Part shown: positions 19,281-28,224 of the stretch, in pieces | Layout: each line of letters starts with the position of its first letter | How positions within the stretch are numbered: the first letter of the stretch is position 1 | Assembly: GCF_002884445.1 (NCBI RefSeq) | Contig: NZ_KZ614144.1 | Coordinates: forward strand, 2,494,290-2,558,289 | Reading direction: 5' to 3' | DNA from: Paenibacillus castaneae | GTDB taxonomy: Bacteria > Bacillota > Bacilli > Paenibacillales > Paenibacillaceae | DNA length: 64,000 bases | The notes under the pieces: generated by a model | Databases searched by the model: none | Seen by the model: the letters and a program-made list of their open reading frames with translations, nothing else | What the model was told of the DNA's origin: nothing | Program-made: the position numbers and the translations under genes

Positions 19281-19790
19281 ATGGCGGAGCAGGATCGAAC
19301 ACAAGGAGAAGAGGTTGGACGGCACCATACTAATCCTTGGCTTTATTCCATCAGTATCGGATTTTACGCAGGTGTTATTTGGGGATTGGTGCGCTGGTTG
19401 CTCTATCAGATGAAGTTCACAACCATCATGACCGGTTTTGCGGCCGATCCTTTTTTTCGGGCTTCATTTCTGAAAAGTGGGTGGGGCATTCTCGTTAGTT
19501 TAGGCAGCTATATTTTGCTATCCATCATAGCCGCCTTTCTCTATACCATGCTGCTGCGACGCTTGGGTGGTCCATGGCCGGGTATTTGCTACGGTTTAGT
19601 GTGGTGGGCAGTACTATTCATTATTGCAGGGCCTATGCTCAAGATTATGAAACCGATCTGGCAGGTGGGCTGGAATACCTTTTTTACGGAGCTATGTGTA
19701 TCACTATTATGGGGTGTATTTATCGGCTATTCGATCTCTTTTGAGTTTACAGATGAGTCTTCTCGAGAACCGATAAAAGTTCCATCATGA
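19281..19790 (+). CDS. yqhR: YqhR-family membrane protein
   Basis: A 169-residue protein with four hydrophobic helices and the aromatic-rich core of the YqhR family (NPWLYSISIGFYAGVIWG, FLKSGWGIL, CYGLVWWAVLFI). ATG 19281 is chosen because GGAGG lies about 10 bp upstream; the open frame back to 19122 has no ribosome site. Function unknown. It is followed by aroQ in the conserved yqhQ-R-S-T-efp order. Confidence 0.85.
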   Translation: MAEQDRTQGEEVGRHHTNPWLYSISIGFYAGVIWGLVRWLLYQMKFTTIMTGFAADPFFRASFLKSGWGILVSLGSYILLSIIAAFLYTMLLRRLGGPWPGICYGLVWWAVLFIIAGPMLKIMKPIWQVGWNTFFTELCVSLLWGVFIGYSISFEFTDESSREPIKVPS

Positions 19791-19879
19791 GTTCTACTTC
19801 TCAAGCAACGGGCATTTGTGGTAAAATGGCTAATGATCTTTGAAGCGGAGATGGATTCGGTTGCTTGGGAGGTGCATTT

Positions 19880-20320
19880 ATGCACAGAATCATGATTTTG
19901 AACGGCCCTAATCTGAATATGCTAGGTATTCGTGAGCCGGGTGTGTACGGAACAGAAACACTTGCATTCATTGAATCGATGTTGAAGGACAAAGCTGAGG
20001 CACTTGGTGTCGAGGTGGAATTTTTTCAATCGAATCATGAGGGTGAAATGATTGATCGGATACATAGTGCATATGGAAAAGTAGACGGTATCGTCATCAA
20101 CCCCGGGGCATGGACGCATTACAGTTATGCGCTGCGAGATGCTCTAAGCACGGTTGGATTACCTGTCATTGAGGTTCATATGTCCAATATTCACAAGAGA
20201 GAGCCATTTCGTCACGTATCTGTAATCGCGGCTATTGCTGTCGGTCAAATTGCCGGCTTTGGTTCTCAAAGCTATGAGCTGGGACTTACTGCGCTCGTGA
20301 GCCATTTGCAAAAATCGTAA
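19880..20320 (+). CDS. aroQ: 3-dehydroquinate dehydratase, type II
   Basis: A 146-residue type II dehydroquinase that converts 3-dehydroquinate to 3-dehydroshikimate. The active-site loop ([19 protein letters not shown]) contains the catalytic arginine and tyrosine. [18 protein letters not shown] and [17 protein letters not shown] provide substrate-binding Asn, His, Ser and Arg. ATG 19880 has GGGAGGTG 6-7 bp upstream, ruling out the 5-codon longer reading. Confidence 0.96.
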   Translation: MHRIMILNGPNLNMLGIREPGVYGTETLAFIESMLKDKAEALGVEVEFFQSNHEGEMIDRIHSAYGKVDGIVINPGAWTHYSYALRDALSTVGLPVIEVHMSNIHKREPFRHVSVIAAIAVGQIAGFGSQSYELGLTALVSHLQKS

Positions 20321-20347
20321 AAATGGGTAAGAAAGGGTGAGACGGCT

Positions 20348-21421
20348 ATGCCAAACGAAAGAGTAAAACGACTCCGTCAATTGATGGAGGAAAACCGTTT
20401 TGAAGCAATCTTAATAGGAAGCGAACATAACCGTCGCTATTTAAGCGGCTTCACAGGCTCCTCAGGCATGGTGCTAATTACGCTTACCTCCGCCTATCTG
20501 CTAACAGATTTCCGTTATCGCACACAAGCGCCTGAGCAAGCGATAGGATTTCAAATCGTGGAACATGGACCTAGTCCGTTAGAAAATGTACGGGAGCTTC
20601 TTGTCCAGGATCATCTGGCGAAGCTGGCTTTCGAACAGGATCATGTCGTATTCAGTGAATATACGGCTTGGACAAAAATATTGTCAGGCATTACTTTGGA
20701 GCCATCCTCGGGACTTGTGGAACATCTTCGTATTATTAAAGATGAAGCTGAGATTCAAATTCTACAGGAGGCTGCCGATCTTGCGGACCATACATTCGCT
20801 CATATTCTGAAGATTATCCGCACAGGCGTTCGGGAATCGGATATTGCGCTTGAAATGGAGATGTATATGCGCAGCAACGGCGCAGCTTCATCATCCTTCG
20901 AAACGATTGTAGCATCCGGTGAACGTTCTGCTCTGCCGCATGGTGTTGCAAGCGAGCGGATTATCGGCACGAATGAATTCGTGAAGCTTGACTTTGGTGC
21001 TTATTACAAGGGCTACTGTTCCGATATTACACGGACAGTCATTGTCGGAACGCCGACAGACAAACATCTGGAAATTTATAATATCGTGCTTGAGGCTCAG
21101 CTGCATGCTCTAGCGCATATTAAGCCAGGCATGAGCGGACGGGAAGCAGATGCGCTAACCCGGGATATCATAACGAAATATGGTTATGGCGACTTATTTG
21201 GCCACGGAACAGGACATGGCATTGGAATGGAAATTCATGAAGCGCCTAGGCTGTCCAAACAAAGCGAAACGATTTTAACCCCCGGCATGACTGTAACGGT
21301 GGAACCTGGCATATACGTACCTGGCTTTGGCGGCGTGCGTATTGAAGATGACATCGTTATTACGGAAACCGGAATTAAAATATTAACCTCATCTCCGAAG
21401 GAGTTAATCACTCTGGGATAA
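20348..21421 (+). CDS. Xaa-Pro aminopeptidase (M24 family, YqhT-like)
   Basis: A 357-residue metallopeptidase with a creatinase-like N-terminal domain and a pita-bread C-terminal domain. The two-metal site ligands are in [18 protein letters not shown] (two Asp), [15 protein letters not shown] (His), VTVEPGIY (Glu) and VRIEDDIV (Glu). It should remove N-terminal residues before proline. It sits directly upstream of efp, the usual arrangement in Bacilli and often in one transcript. EF-P itself aids polyproline synthesis, so the link to proline peptides is suggestive only. Confidence 0.93.
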   Translation: MPNERVKRLRQLMEENRFEAILIGSEHNRRYLSGFTGSSGMVLITLTSAYLLTDFRYRTQAPEQAIGFQIVEHGPSPLENVRELLVQDHLAKLAFEQDHVVFSEYTAWTKILSGITLEPSSGLVEHLRIIKDEAEIQILQEAADLADHTFAHILKIIRTGVRESDIALEMEMYMRSNGAASSSFETIVASGERSALPHGVASERIIGTNEFVKLDFGAYYKGYCSDITRTVIVGTPTDKHLEIYNIVLEAQLHALAHIKPGMSGREADALTRDIITKYGYGDLFGHGTGHGIGMEIHEAPRLSKQSETILTPGMTVTVEPGIYVPGFGGVRIEDDIVITETGIKILTSSPKELITLG

Positions 21422-21450
21422 GGACTCTATTCATTCAGGAGGAATCAGCA

Positions 21451-22008
21451 ATGATTTCAGTAAACGATTTTAAGACAGGCTTAACCGTACAAGTAGACAA
21501 TGACATTTTTACCGTTCTTGACTTTCAACATGTTAAACCAGGCAAGGGAGCGGCTTTTGTACGCTCCAAGCTGAAAAATCTTCGCAATGGCAACGTTACT
21601 GAGAAAACATTCCGTGCGGGCGAGAGCATTGGCCGTGCCATCATTGAAAACCGTGAAGTGCAATACTTGTACAATTCCGGTTCAGAATACACATTCATGG
21701 ATAATGAAACTTTCGACCAGTTCAATCTGGATAAGAAACAGCTTGAGTGGGAGCTGAACTTCCTGAAAGAAAACATGAACGTTAATATTTCAAGCTACCA
21801 AGGCGAAATTCTTGGTATTCAAATGCAAAACAGCGTAGACCTGAAAGTAGTGGAAACCGAGCCAGGCGTGAAGGGCAACACGGCTCAAGGTGCTACAAAA
21901 TCAGCTAAGCTAGAAACAGGACTAAGTGTTCAAGTGCCATTGTTCATTAACGAAGGCGACGTTCTCTTGGTTGACACACGCGAAGGCAAATACATCTCGC
22001 GCGCATAG
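21451..22008 (+). CDS. efp: Translation elongation factor P
   Basis: A 185-residue three-domain EF-P that relieves ribosome stalling at consecutive prolines. The N-terminal KOW-like domain carries the loop [15 protein letters not shown], where the lysine of PGKG is the usual modification position. The OB-like middle contains [17 protein letters not shown], and the C-terminal domain ends [20 protein letters not shown] precedes the ATG. Confidence 0.97.
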   Translation: MISVNDFKTGLTVQVDNDIFTVLDFQHVKPGKGAAFVRSKLKNLRNGNVTEKTFRAGESIGRAIIENREVQYLYNSGSEYTFMDNETFDQFNLDKKQLEWELNFLKENMNVNISSYQGEILGIQMQNSVDLKVVETEPGVKGNTAQGATKSAKLETGLSVQVPLFINEGDVLLVDTREGKYISRA

Positions 22009-22022
22009 TATACCAATTGCAG

Positions 22023-22054
22023 AAACCGTCCGTTGTTAACGGACGGTTTTTTTG
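22023..22054 (+). terminator. Terminator after efp
   Basis: AACCGTCCG pairs with CGGACGGTT around TTGTTAA, followed by T7, 15 bp behind the stop codon. Confidence 0.9.
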
Positions 22055-22135
22055 TACGCATACATATCCACGATTCTAATTGTTGTGGTATAATATTGTC
22101 TTGTATGTATATGTCAGGTTAGGAGTGAATCAGCT

Positions 22136-23389
22136 TTGTCGTTGATAGTGATGAAGTTTGGCGGCAGCTCCGTTGGAACGCCGGAACGGATGCAGCGTGT
22201 CGCGAAGCGTATAATTGAGAGGCAGCAAGAGGGCAATGATATCGTTGTCGTCGTTTCTGCAATGGGAGATACAACAGACGATTTAATCGATCAGTCGAAG
22301 CAGCTTAATCCAAATCCGCCGGCGCGCGAAATGGATATGCTTCTTACAGTAGGTGAGCAAATATCGGTTGCTTTGCTATCGATGACCATTCATCAGCTTG
22401 GAGCTAAAGCTGTTTCATTTACAGGCTGGCAAGCGGGAATTCGGACAGAAGCGGTGCATGGGAAGGCGAAAATGACTAATATTGAACCAACCCGTGTTTT
22501 TCAAGCATTGGAGCAGGGAAATGTAGCGATTATTGCCGGCTTCCAGGGTATGTCCGAGGATGGCGAAATTACGACGCTAGGCCGCGGCGGCTCAGATACG
22601 ACGGCTGTGGCAATGGCAGCTGCAATGGAAGCAGATGTATGTGAAATTTATACGGATGTGGATGGAATTTATTCGACAGATCCGCGCGTAGTGAAAAATG
22701 CAAGAAAGCTAAGTGAAATTTCTTACGATGAAATGCTGGAGCTAGCTAATCTGGGTGCGGCCGTACTTCATCCGCGTGCAGTAGAATACGCTAAGCATAA
22801 TAATGTGAAGCTTGTAGTACGCTCAAGCTTTACCCATAATGAAGGTACAAGTGTGAAGGAGGAAGCGGTCATGGAGCAAGGCGTGGTCGTTCGCGGTATC
22901 GCGTTTGACAAGAATGTAGCTCGAATTAGTATTATGGGCGTTGAGGATGTTCCGGGTGTTCTGGCTAACGTATTTGGCGCTTTAGCGGACAACGGAATCG
23001 ATGTTGATATTATCGTGCAGAGCGGTGTACAGGATGGCAAAGCCGATTTCTCCTTTACAGTGTCCGGCAACGACAAGGATAAAGCGATTGAAGTCATCGA
23101 AGGTAATCGCCAAGCGGTTCCTTTCCGTGAAACGACTTCTGAAGGAAATTTGGTTAAAGTATCAATCGTAGGCGCTGGCATGGTCAGCAATCCAGGTGTT
23201 GCAGCGAGAATGTTCGCAGCAATCTCTTCGCTGGGAGTAAGCATTAAAATGGTAAGCACATCGGAAATTAAATGTTCATGCGTCATTGCAGCGGAGCCGT
23301 TGAATGACGTTGTACGCGCACTTCATACCGCATATGGCCTTGATACGGCTGAGCAAGTATTTGTAGGCGGCCCGCAAGATCGCCGTTAG
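22136..23389 (+). CDS. lysC: Aspartokinase (LysC type, with overlapping beta subunit)
   Basis: A 417-residue aspartate kinase, the first step of the Lys/Met/Thr/diaminopimelate pathway. The amino-acid kinase domain (KFGGSSVGTPERM at the start, GFQGMSEDGEITTLGRGGSD near residue 140) is followed by two ACT domains (from about 260 and 340). The start is TTG at 22136 with AGGAGTG upstream. A TATAAT near 22090 may be its -10 element. The leader is only about 80 bp after the efp terminator, so there is no room for a lysine riboswitch. It is inserted between efp and yqhV relative to B. subtilis. Confidence 0.95.
   Translation: MSLIVMKFGGSSVGTPERMQRVAKRIIERQQEGNDIVVVVSAMGDTTDDLIDQSKQLNPNPPAREMDMLLTVGEQISVALLSMTIHQLGAKAVSFTGWQAGIRTEAVHGKAKMTNIEPTRVFQALEQGNVAIIAGFQGMSEDGEITTLGRGGSDTTAVAMAAAMEADVCEIYTDVDGIYSTDPRVVKNARKLSEISYDEMLELANLGAAVLHPRAVEYAKHNNVKLVVRSSFTHNEGTSVKEEAVMEQGVVVRGIAFDKNVARISIMGVEDVPGVLANVFGALADNGIDVDIIVQSGVQDGKADFSFTVSGNDKDKAIEVIEGNRQAVPFRETTSEGNLVKVSIVGAGMVSNPGVAARMFAAISSLGVSIKMVSTSEIKCSCVIAAEPLNDVVRALHTAYGLDTAEQVFVGGPQDRR
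22856..22873 (+). promoter_or_regulatory. Internal ribosome site and start for the aspartokinase beta subunit
   Basis: AAGGAGG at 22856-22862 lies 8 bp before an in-frame ATG at 22871, codon 246 of lysC. From there a 172-residue product covering only the ACT domains would be made. B. subtilis LysC (408 residues) is known to make a 163-residue beta subunit from an in-phase internal start, which also falls at codon 246. The position match and the strong site make the same arrangement likely here. Confidence 0.8.
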
Positions 23390-23410
23390 TTCTTCTAGTC
23401 GTATGTAACC

Positions 23411-23480
23411 AAAAGAAACCAACCCTTGTTAAATGGATGCCTCAAGCATTCAATTGAAACAAGGGTGAGGTTTCTTTTTT
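23411..23480 (+). terminator. Terminator after lysC
   Basis: AAGAAACC and CCCTTGTT pair with AACAAGGG and GGTTTCTT in a long two-part stem that ends in T6. Confidence 0.85.
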
Positions 23481-23507
23481 ACGTTAAAGCCCTTTTATCG
23501 AAGAAAC

Positions 23508-24218
23508 CTAAGCCCGCGTTAGTTGATCCCCATTTAATCTAGGCGCATCCGTATAAATATCTACGAAGGAGCAAGCCTCGATATCACGCTTCATGCCAAG
23601 CTTAATTAATCGTTTTCCGCCTAATCCGCTCTGGATCGTATCCTTCAGCTGGTGAGCGCGATTGCGATAAAGAGCTAGCATGGCTGTGCCGAAATCATCC
23701 ATTTCTATCGGGAAAGAGCTTAAATCGTGAAGCCTGTCTAAAACAAGCCCCGCACATAAACCATCCTCAATAGCGAATTCATCATGGCTGCCTGCACACA
23801 AAATAACGATATCCCTTCTTAGCTCAATAGCTGATCTTGCACAAGCCTCCGCATTTAACAGCGAAGCAATTAATATATGATCCGCTCGCATTGATTTATG
23901 AATAGCTCTTGTTCCATTTGTAGTAGTTAGTATAATACGCTTGCCGCCTACGACTTGCTCTGTGTATTCTTCAGGTGAATTGCCCAGATCAAAGCCGGCA
24001 ATTTTTTTGCAAAACCGCTCGCCTCCAAGTAAATCTCCCTCACGCTGCAAAGCTCGAGCTTCCATTACCGTTTCTGCTGGAATGACGCATGAGGCGCCGG
24101 AAGCGATGGCCGTTACGATCGTGCTCGTTGCGCGCAGCACATCTACTATAATGGCCGTCTTATGGTGAAACCTAACCGAGCTTGCTTCATTAACGCTTGA
24201 TATAACCTGAGCTTGCAT
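23508..24218 (-). CDS. comB: 2-phosphosulfolactate phosphatase (ComB family)
   Basis: A 236-residue protein of the ComB family, which hydrolyses 2-phosphosulfolactate to sulfolactate. Conserved segments are VIVDVLRATSTIVTA-type (here IIVDVLRATSTIVTAI), LLGGER, FDLGNSPEEYT, ILTTTNGTRA and ILCAGSHDEFAIEDGLCAG. In Bacillus this chemistry supplies sulfolactate stored in spores. The other enzymes of that route (ComA, ComC types) are not in the window, so pathway membership is inferred. It is convergent with lysC and divergent from yqhV. Confidence 0.9.
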   Translation of the reverse strand: MQAQVISSVNEASSVRFHHKTAIIVDVLRATSTIVTAIASGASCVIPAETVMEARALQREGDLLGGERFCKKIAGFDLGNSPEEYTEQVVGGKRIILTTTNGTRAIHKSMRADHILIASLLNAEACARSAIELRRDIVILCAGSHDEFAIEDGLCAGLVLDRLHDLSSFPIEMDDFGTAMLALYRNRAHQLKDTIQSGLGGKRLIKLGMKRDIEACSFVDIYTDAPRLNGDQLTRA

Positions 24219-24369
24219 ATAATCGGTACCGCCTTTCTAATCTTCGTCTGCGTGCTTTACTATATGCTGCGTTTGCTGGGCAGGTGTCCGGTATGAATCG
24301 GTATGAAATAGAGACAAGCACGCATATGAATAAGCCATAAACCTTTTACTGAAGGGAGGTCTTGCGAAC

Positions 24370-24636
24370 ATGCTTAATAAAGTTGTATTGACTATGGCAT
24401 CGCTCCGTCTCACGTCGGGAACCATTGAAATTTGCGCTGCACTGCTTATGCTCCGTTTGAATCAAATCGACAAAGCATTAATTGTTAATTCTTCTCTGGC
24501 GTTAGTAGGTCCGCTCATCTTAATAGCAACGACTACGGTTGGATTAGTCAGTTTATCTGACAAGCTGTCTCCTGCTAAGTTTCTGTGGGTTGGGGCAGGT
24601 GTTATCTGCTTGATGATCGGCATTTTGAAAAAATAA
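24370..24636 (+). CDS. yqhV: YqhV-family small membrane protein
   Basis: An 88-residue protein with three hydrophobic stretches and the YqhV pattern (MASLRLTSGTIEICAALLML, NQIDKALIVNSSLALVGP). GGGAGG precedes the ATG. It stands immediately upstream of the spoIIIA operon, the same place as B. subtilis yqhV. Function unknown. Confidence 0.85.
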   Translation: MLNKVVLTMASLRLTSGTIEICAALLMLRLNQIDKALIVNSSLALVGPLILIATTTVGLVSLSDKLSPAKFLWVGAGVICLMIGILKK

Positions 24637-24672
24637 TAGTCTGTCAATCTAGTAACTAAGTCGAGTATGAAG

Positions 24673-24701
24673 TCATATTTTTGGTGCGCATGCATACAAA
24701 T
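24673..24701 (+). promoter_or_regulatory. Sigma-E promoter of the spoIIIA operon
   Basis: TCATATT at 24673-24679, a 13-bp spacer and CATACAAAT at 24693-24701 closely match the sigma-E pattern (KMATATT, N13-14, CATACAHT). It sits 40 bp before the spoIIIAA ATG. The spoIIIA operon is a classic mother-cell sigma-E target, so sequence and role agree. Confidence 0.85.
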
Positions 24702-24740
24702 AGGAACTACGAAGGACAAACATCTGGGAGTGAGGATACT

Positions 24741-25775
24741 ATGCTGGCACGTGTCGTGCATTTATTGCCCTCGGAACTTAAGACATTGCTCGAACGCCTC
24801 TCTGAACAAATGCAAGAACAGCTAGAGGAAATTCGAATTCGAGAAGGAAGGCCGCTTGAGATCGGATTTCGGGGACAATCTCGATTTATGATGCAGGACG
24901 GCACACTGAGACAGTCTGCGGATGGGGCATACAAGCCTTCTTCTGATACTTGTCGCAAGCTGCTGGAGCGTATTACAAATTACTCATTATATGCAATGGA
25001 GGAAGAACTTCGAAGAGGCTTCATTACCGTATCTGGAGGGCATCGGATTGGACTTGCCGGCAGAACCATTCTGGACAGCGGTGTAGTCAGGGGCATTCGC
25101 GATATCGGAGCATTCAATATTCGGGTTGCTAGAGAGGTAATAGGAGCTAGTTCGCATTTACTGCCTAAGCTAATTGACCGCGAGAGGAAAACATTACACT
25201 CTACGCTCATATTGGCTCCCCCGCAGCAAGGAAAGACGACGCTTGTACGCGATATTGCTAGATCTGTAAGCTACGGCCTATGGCCGAGCGCTGAAGCGGG
25301 CAATTGGCAGGGCAGGAAGGTTGGAATAGTCGATGAGCGTTCGGAAATTGCAGCCTGCGTCCGCGGCATTCCTACCTTCGATGTCGGCCCGCGAACAGAC
25401 GTCATGGATGCTTGTCCGAAAGCCGAAGGGATGATGATGCTGCTGCGTTCGATGTCTCCAGAGGTACTGATTGCGGACGAGATCGGCAGACCGGAAGACG
25501 GGGAAGCTATTCGAGAAGCAAGCCATGCAGGGATCAGCGTAGTTGCAACAGCCCATGCATTTGATTTGCAAGAAGCAAGAGGGAGACCTGTTCTACGCAA
25601 GCTGCTTGACGAGGGCGCTTTTACTTATGTGGTAGAGCTTAAACGGACAGATCAGGGAATCATGCATCGGGTTGTGCCGGCAGATGCAATAGGACGGGCC
25701 GTACAGCCCTCTAGCCGAACGGCTGCAGATAACGTGCATGCTTTGTCTGGAAGGCTTAGAGCTGATGATCCGTGA
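24741..25775 (+). CDS. spoIIIAA: Stage III sporulation protein AA (SpoIIIA complex ATPase)
   Basis: A 344-residue AAA-type/secretion-like ATPase, thought to power the SpoIIIA-SpoIIQ channel between mother cell and forespore. The P-loop is LAPPQQGKTTLVRDIAR (about residue 160), and the Walker B region is VLIADEIGRPEDGEA. The DVGPRTDVMDACPKAEGM and ATAHAFDLQEARGRP segments are conserved. ATG 24741 follows GGGAGTGAGG; the frame open to 24681 overlaps the sigma-E promoter. The stop overlaps spoIIIAB by 4 bp. Confidence 0.96.
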   Translation: MLARVVHLLPSELKTLLERLSEQMQEQLEEIRIREGRPLEIGFRGQSRFMMQDGTLRQSADGAYKPSSDTCRKLLERITNYSLYAMEEELRRGFITVSGGHRIGLAGRTILDSGVVRGIRDIGAFNIRVAREVIGASSHLLPKLIDRERKTLHSTLILAPPQQGKTTLVRDIARSVSYGLWPSAEAGNWQGRKVGIVDERSEIAACVRGIPTFDVGPRTDVMDACPKAEGMMMLLRSMSPEVLIADEIGRPEDGEAIREASHAGISVVATAHAFDLQEARGRPVLRKLLDEGAFTYVVELKRTDQGIMHRVVPADAIGRAVQPSSRTAADNVHALSGRLRADDP

Positions 25776-26290
25776 TTAAGCTGCTTGGCGCGATACTCAT
25801 ATTGTTCGCGGGCACGATGATTGGTTTCCAGCAGGCGGCAAGGTTTGCCGAGCGTCCCCGTCAATTGCGTCAGCTAGCGCATGCACTGCAGCGGCTGGAC
25901 ACGGAAATCGGCTATGGGCACACCCCATTGCCGGAGGCGCTGGAAAGAACAGCCGTCGCAACGCCTGAACCGCTGGCTTCCTTATTTCGCAAAGCGGCGA
26001 GCGGCATTCTAGAGACGGAAAGTTTTACCTTTCGCGAAAGCTGGGAACAAGCAATTAATCTGCATTGGGATGCAACATCTATGCGCGGCAATGAGAAGGC
26101 AGCACTCATACGATTAGGCTCTACGCTTGGGATAAGCGACAAGGAAGACCAAATGAAGCATATTCGTTTAGCATTACTGCAGCTGAAAGCAGAGGAGGAC
26201 GCGGCGAGAGACGATCAAGGACGTTACGAGAAAATGTGGAAAAGTCTCGGGATTTTGATCGCTGTGCTGATCGTCATTTTGATGGTGTAA
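25772..26290 (+). CDS. spoIIIAB: Stage III sporulation protein AB
   Basis: A 172-residue protein with one N-terminal helix (LLGAILILFAGTMIGF), a soluble helical GspF-like cytoplasmic region (RQLRQLAHALQRLDTEIGYG, TPLPEAL) and a C-terminal helix (LGILIAVLIVILMV). GTG start at 25772 in a GTGA overlap with spoIIIAA. It belongs to the mother-cell part of the SpoIIIA channel. Confidence 0.94.
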   Translation: MIKLLGAILILFAGTMIGFQQAARFAERPRQLRQLAHALQRLDTEIGYGHTPLPEALERTAVATPEPLASLFRKAASGILETESFTFRESWEQAINLHWDATSMRGNEKAALIRLGSTLGISDKEDQMKHIRLALLQLKAEEDAARDDQGRYEKMWKSLGILIAVLIVILMV

Positions 26291-26305
26291 TGGGGTGCTC
26301 CAGAG

Positions 26306-26509
26306 ATGAACATGGATGTGAGCGCCATATTCCAAATTGCTGGAATCGGAATTGTAATCGCAATGATACACTCGATTCTCAAGCAGATGGGGAAGGAAGA
26401 TATGGCGCATTGGGTTACACTAATTGGTTTCGTTGTGGTGCTGTTTATGGTTATTCGGCTTCTCAATGAACTGTTTCAGGAGATCAAAACGATATTTTTG
26501 TTCCAGTAG
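26306..26509 (+). CDS. spoIIIAC: Stage III sporulation protein AC
   Basis: A 67-residue integral membrane protein with two helices: IFQIAGIGIVIAMIHSIL and WVTLIGFVVVLFMVIRLL. The QMGKED loop between them is conserved. It is the third gene of the spoIIIA operon and, with SpoIIIAD, forms part of the membrane ring. Confidence 0.93.
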   Translation: MNMDVSAIFQIAGIGIVIAMIHSILKQMGKEDMAHWVTLIGFVVVLFMVIRLLNELFQEIKTIFLFQ

Positions 26510-26539
26510 CCGTCTTCATTAGGACGTGCTGGCAAGCAG

Positions 26540-26944
26540 GTGAGCGTAGTGGAAATGATTCAAATTGTCGGGCTGGGCTTATTGGCAACTGTACTCATTC
26601 TTGTCGTTCGAGAGCAGAAGCCGATGTTCGCTTTCTTACTCGCTGCTTTTACAGGCATATTCATCTTCCTGTATCTGATTGGAAAAATCGAGATCGTCAT
26701 TACGGTGCTGGAGGATTTGGCGGTTCGATCGGGCATCCCGTCCATCTATTTAAAAACCATATTAAAAATCATCGGAATCGCGTATATTGCGGAGTTCGGA
26801 GCGCAAATCGTGAGAGATGCTGGACAAGAGAGTATCGCTTCAAAAATAGAATTCGCCGGCAAAATATTCATTCTCGTCATGGCCGTCCCTATAATTAGCG
26901 TGATCGTCGAGACGGTGATTGGTTTATTGCCGAATGGGAGCTGA
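26540..26944 (+). CDS. spoIIIAD: Stage III sporulation protein AD
   Basis: A 134-residue membrane protein resembling SpoIIIAC in its first two helices (IQIVGLGLLATVLILVVREQ, FAFLLAAFTGIFIFL) plus a third C-terminal helix (IFILVMAVPIISVIVETVIGLLP). GTG start at 26540 after GGACGTGC...CAGGTG; a GTG three codons later is possible. Member of the SpoIIIA channel. Confidence 0.92.
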   Translation: MSVVEMIQIVGLGLLATVLILVVREQKPMFAFLLAAFTGIFIFLYLIGKIEIVITVLEDLAVRSGIPSIYLKTILKIIGIAYIAEFGAQIVRDAGQESIASKIEFAGKIFILVMAVPIISVIVETVIGLLPNGS

Positions 26945-26948
26945 GAGC

Positions 26949-28208
26949 ATGATAAATCCCACTTCCGCAAAAGAACGGGCCAAGCTCATGCTCTTCATCC
27001 TTGCTGCTGTCATTCTCTTCTCATTTGTTCCGAATGTGAGCTACGGCTTCGCGGGAGCTGCTTCTGGGAATGCAGCTGCTCCAGCCGCAGATCAGCAGCT
27101 CCAAAGTGAGCAAATCTCCAAAGAGCTAACAACGGAGCAGCTAACGGGATTAGAAACGGATGCAGTCGAATCGTATTGGAATAAGCTTCGCAGCGAATAC
27201 GGCGGATATTTTCCAGAACAGCGTGTTCCGACCTTCATGGAAATGGTCATTCCAGGAGGCAAAGGACTAAAGCTTACCGACATGCTGAAGGGGCTGCTCA
27301 AATACTTCTTGCATGAAGTGCTGTATAACGGCAAGCTGCTCGTTACAATCGTGATGCTGACAGTTTTCAGTATGGTGCTTGAAACGCTGCAAAATGCTTT
27401 TGAACGAAATACGGTCAGCAAAGTAGCCTACTCGATTACCTATATGGTGCTGATTATTATTGCAGTCAATAGCTTTCATGTCGCCATCGACTATGCCAAA
27501 GGGGCGATTGAGGGCATGGTTCAATTCATGCTTGCAATGGTGCCGCTCCTGCTCACGCTGCTCGCATCGATGGGAAATGTCGTAACGGTATCCGTACTGC
27601 ATCCGCTCATTGTTTTCATGATTCATGCAATCGGAACACTTGTCTACACGATCGTTTTTCCACTCTTGTTCTTCTCTGCCGTTCTTCATATTGCTAGTGC
27701 TTTATCTGATAAATTCAAAGTGACACAGCTGGCGAACCTGCTGCGGTCGATAGGTGTTTATGTGCTGGGTGGACTAATTACGATATTTCTCGGCGTTGTT
27801 TCTGTACAAGGGGTTACAGGTGCAGTAACGGATGGGGTTACACTGCGTACAGCAAAGTTTGTTACCGGGAACTTCGTGCCCGTCGTTGGACGAATGTTTT
27901 CTGATGCAGCGGATACCGTAATCTCAGCTTCCATGCTTGCAAAGAATGCAATAGGACTAGCAGGCGTCATCATTTTATTATTCATAAGTGTATTTCCTGC
28001 TATCAAAATATTAACATTAGCTCTTATTTATAATATTTCTGCTGCGGTAATGCAGCCACTAGGTGAATCGCCGATCGTAACTTGTCTGCAGACGATAGGG
28101 AAAACTATGATTTTTGTATTTGCAGCGCTCGCTGCTGTCAGCCTCATGTTCTTCCTTGCGGTTACGATTATTCTGACAGCGGGAAATGCTTCGCTGATGG
28201 TGCGATGA
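26949..28208 (+). CDS. spoIIIAE: Stage III sporulation protein AE
   Basis: A 419-residue polytopic membrane protein with an N-terminal signal-like helix (LMLFILAAVILFSFVPNVSY), an extracellular stretch, and about seven further helices from residue 120 on. Family segments include GLLKYFLHEVLYNGKLL and LLRSIGVYVLGGLITIFLG. ATG 26949 has GGGAG upstream; an in-frame GTG 30 bp earlier lies within spoIIIAD. Confidence 0.94.
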   Translation: MINPTSAKERAKLMLFILAAVILFSFVPNVSYGFAGAASGNAAAPAADQQLQSEQISKELTTEQLTGLETDAVESYWNKLRSEYGGYFPEQRVPTFMEMVIPGGKGLKLTDMLKGLLKYFLHEVLYNGKLLVTIVMLTVFSMVLETLQNAFERNTVSKVAYSITYMVLIIIAVNSFHVAIDYAKGAIEGMVQFMLAMVPLLLTLLASMGNVVTVSVLHPLIVFMIHAIGTLVYTIVFPLLFFSAVLHIASALSDKFKVTQLANLLRSIGVYVLGGLITIFLGVVSVQGVTGAVTDGVTLRTAKFVTGNFVPVVGRMFSDAADTVISASMLAKNAIGLAGVIILLFISVFPAIKILTLALIYNISAAVMQPLGESPIVTCLQTIGKTMIFVFAALAAVSLMFFLAVTIILTAGNASLMVR

Positions 28209-28224
28209 AGGAGGGGGTGATGCT

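Noticed and set aside
22055-22135. Lysine riboswitch before lysC
   Set aside because: Only about 80 bp separate the efp terminator from the lysC start, too short for an L-box, and no L-box motif is visible.
27267-27689. 140-codon open frame on the minus strand within spoIIIAE
   Set aside because: Shadow of the spoIIIAE coding frame, rich in His/Asn/Arg from reverse-complemented hydrophobic codons.
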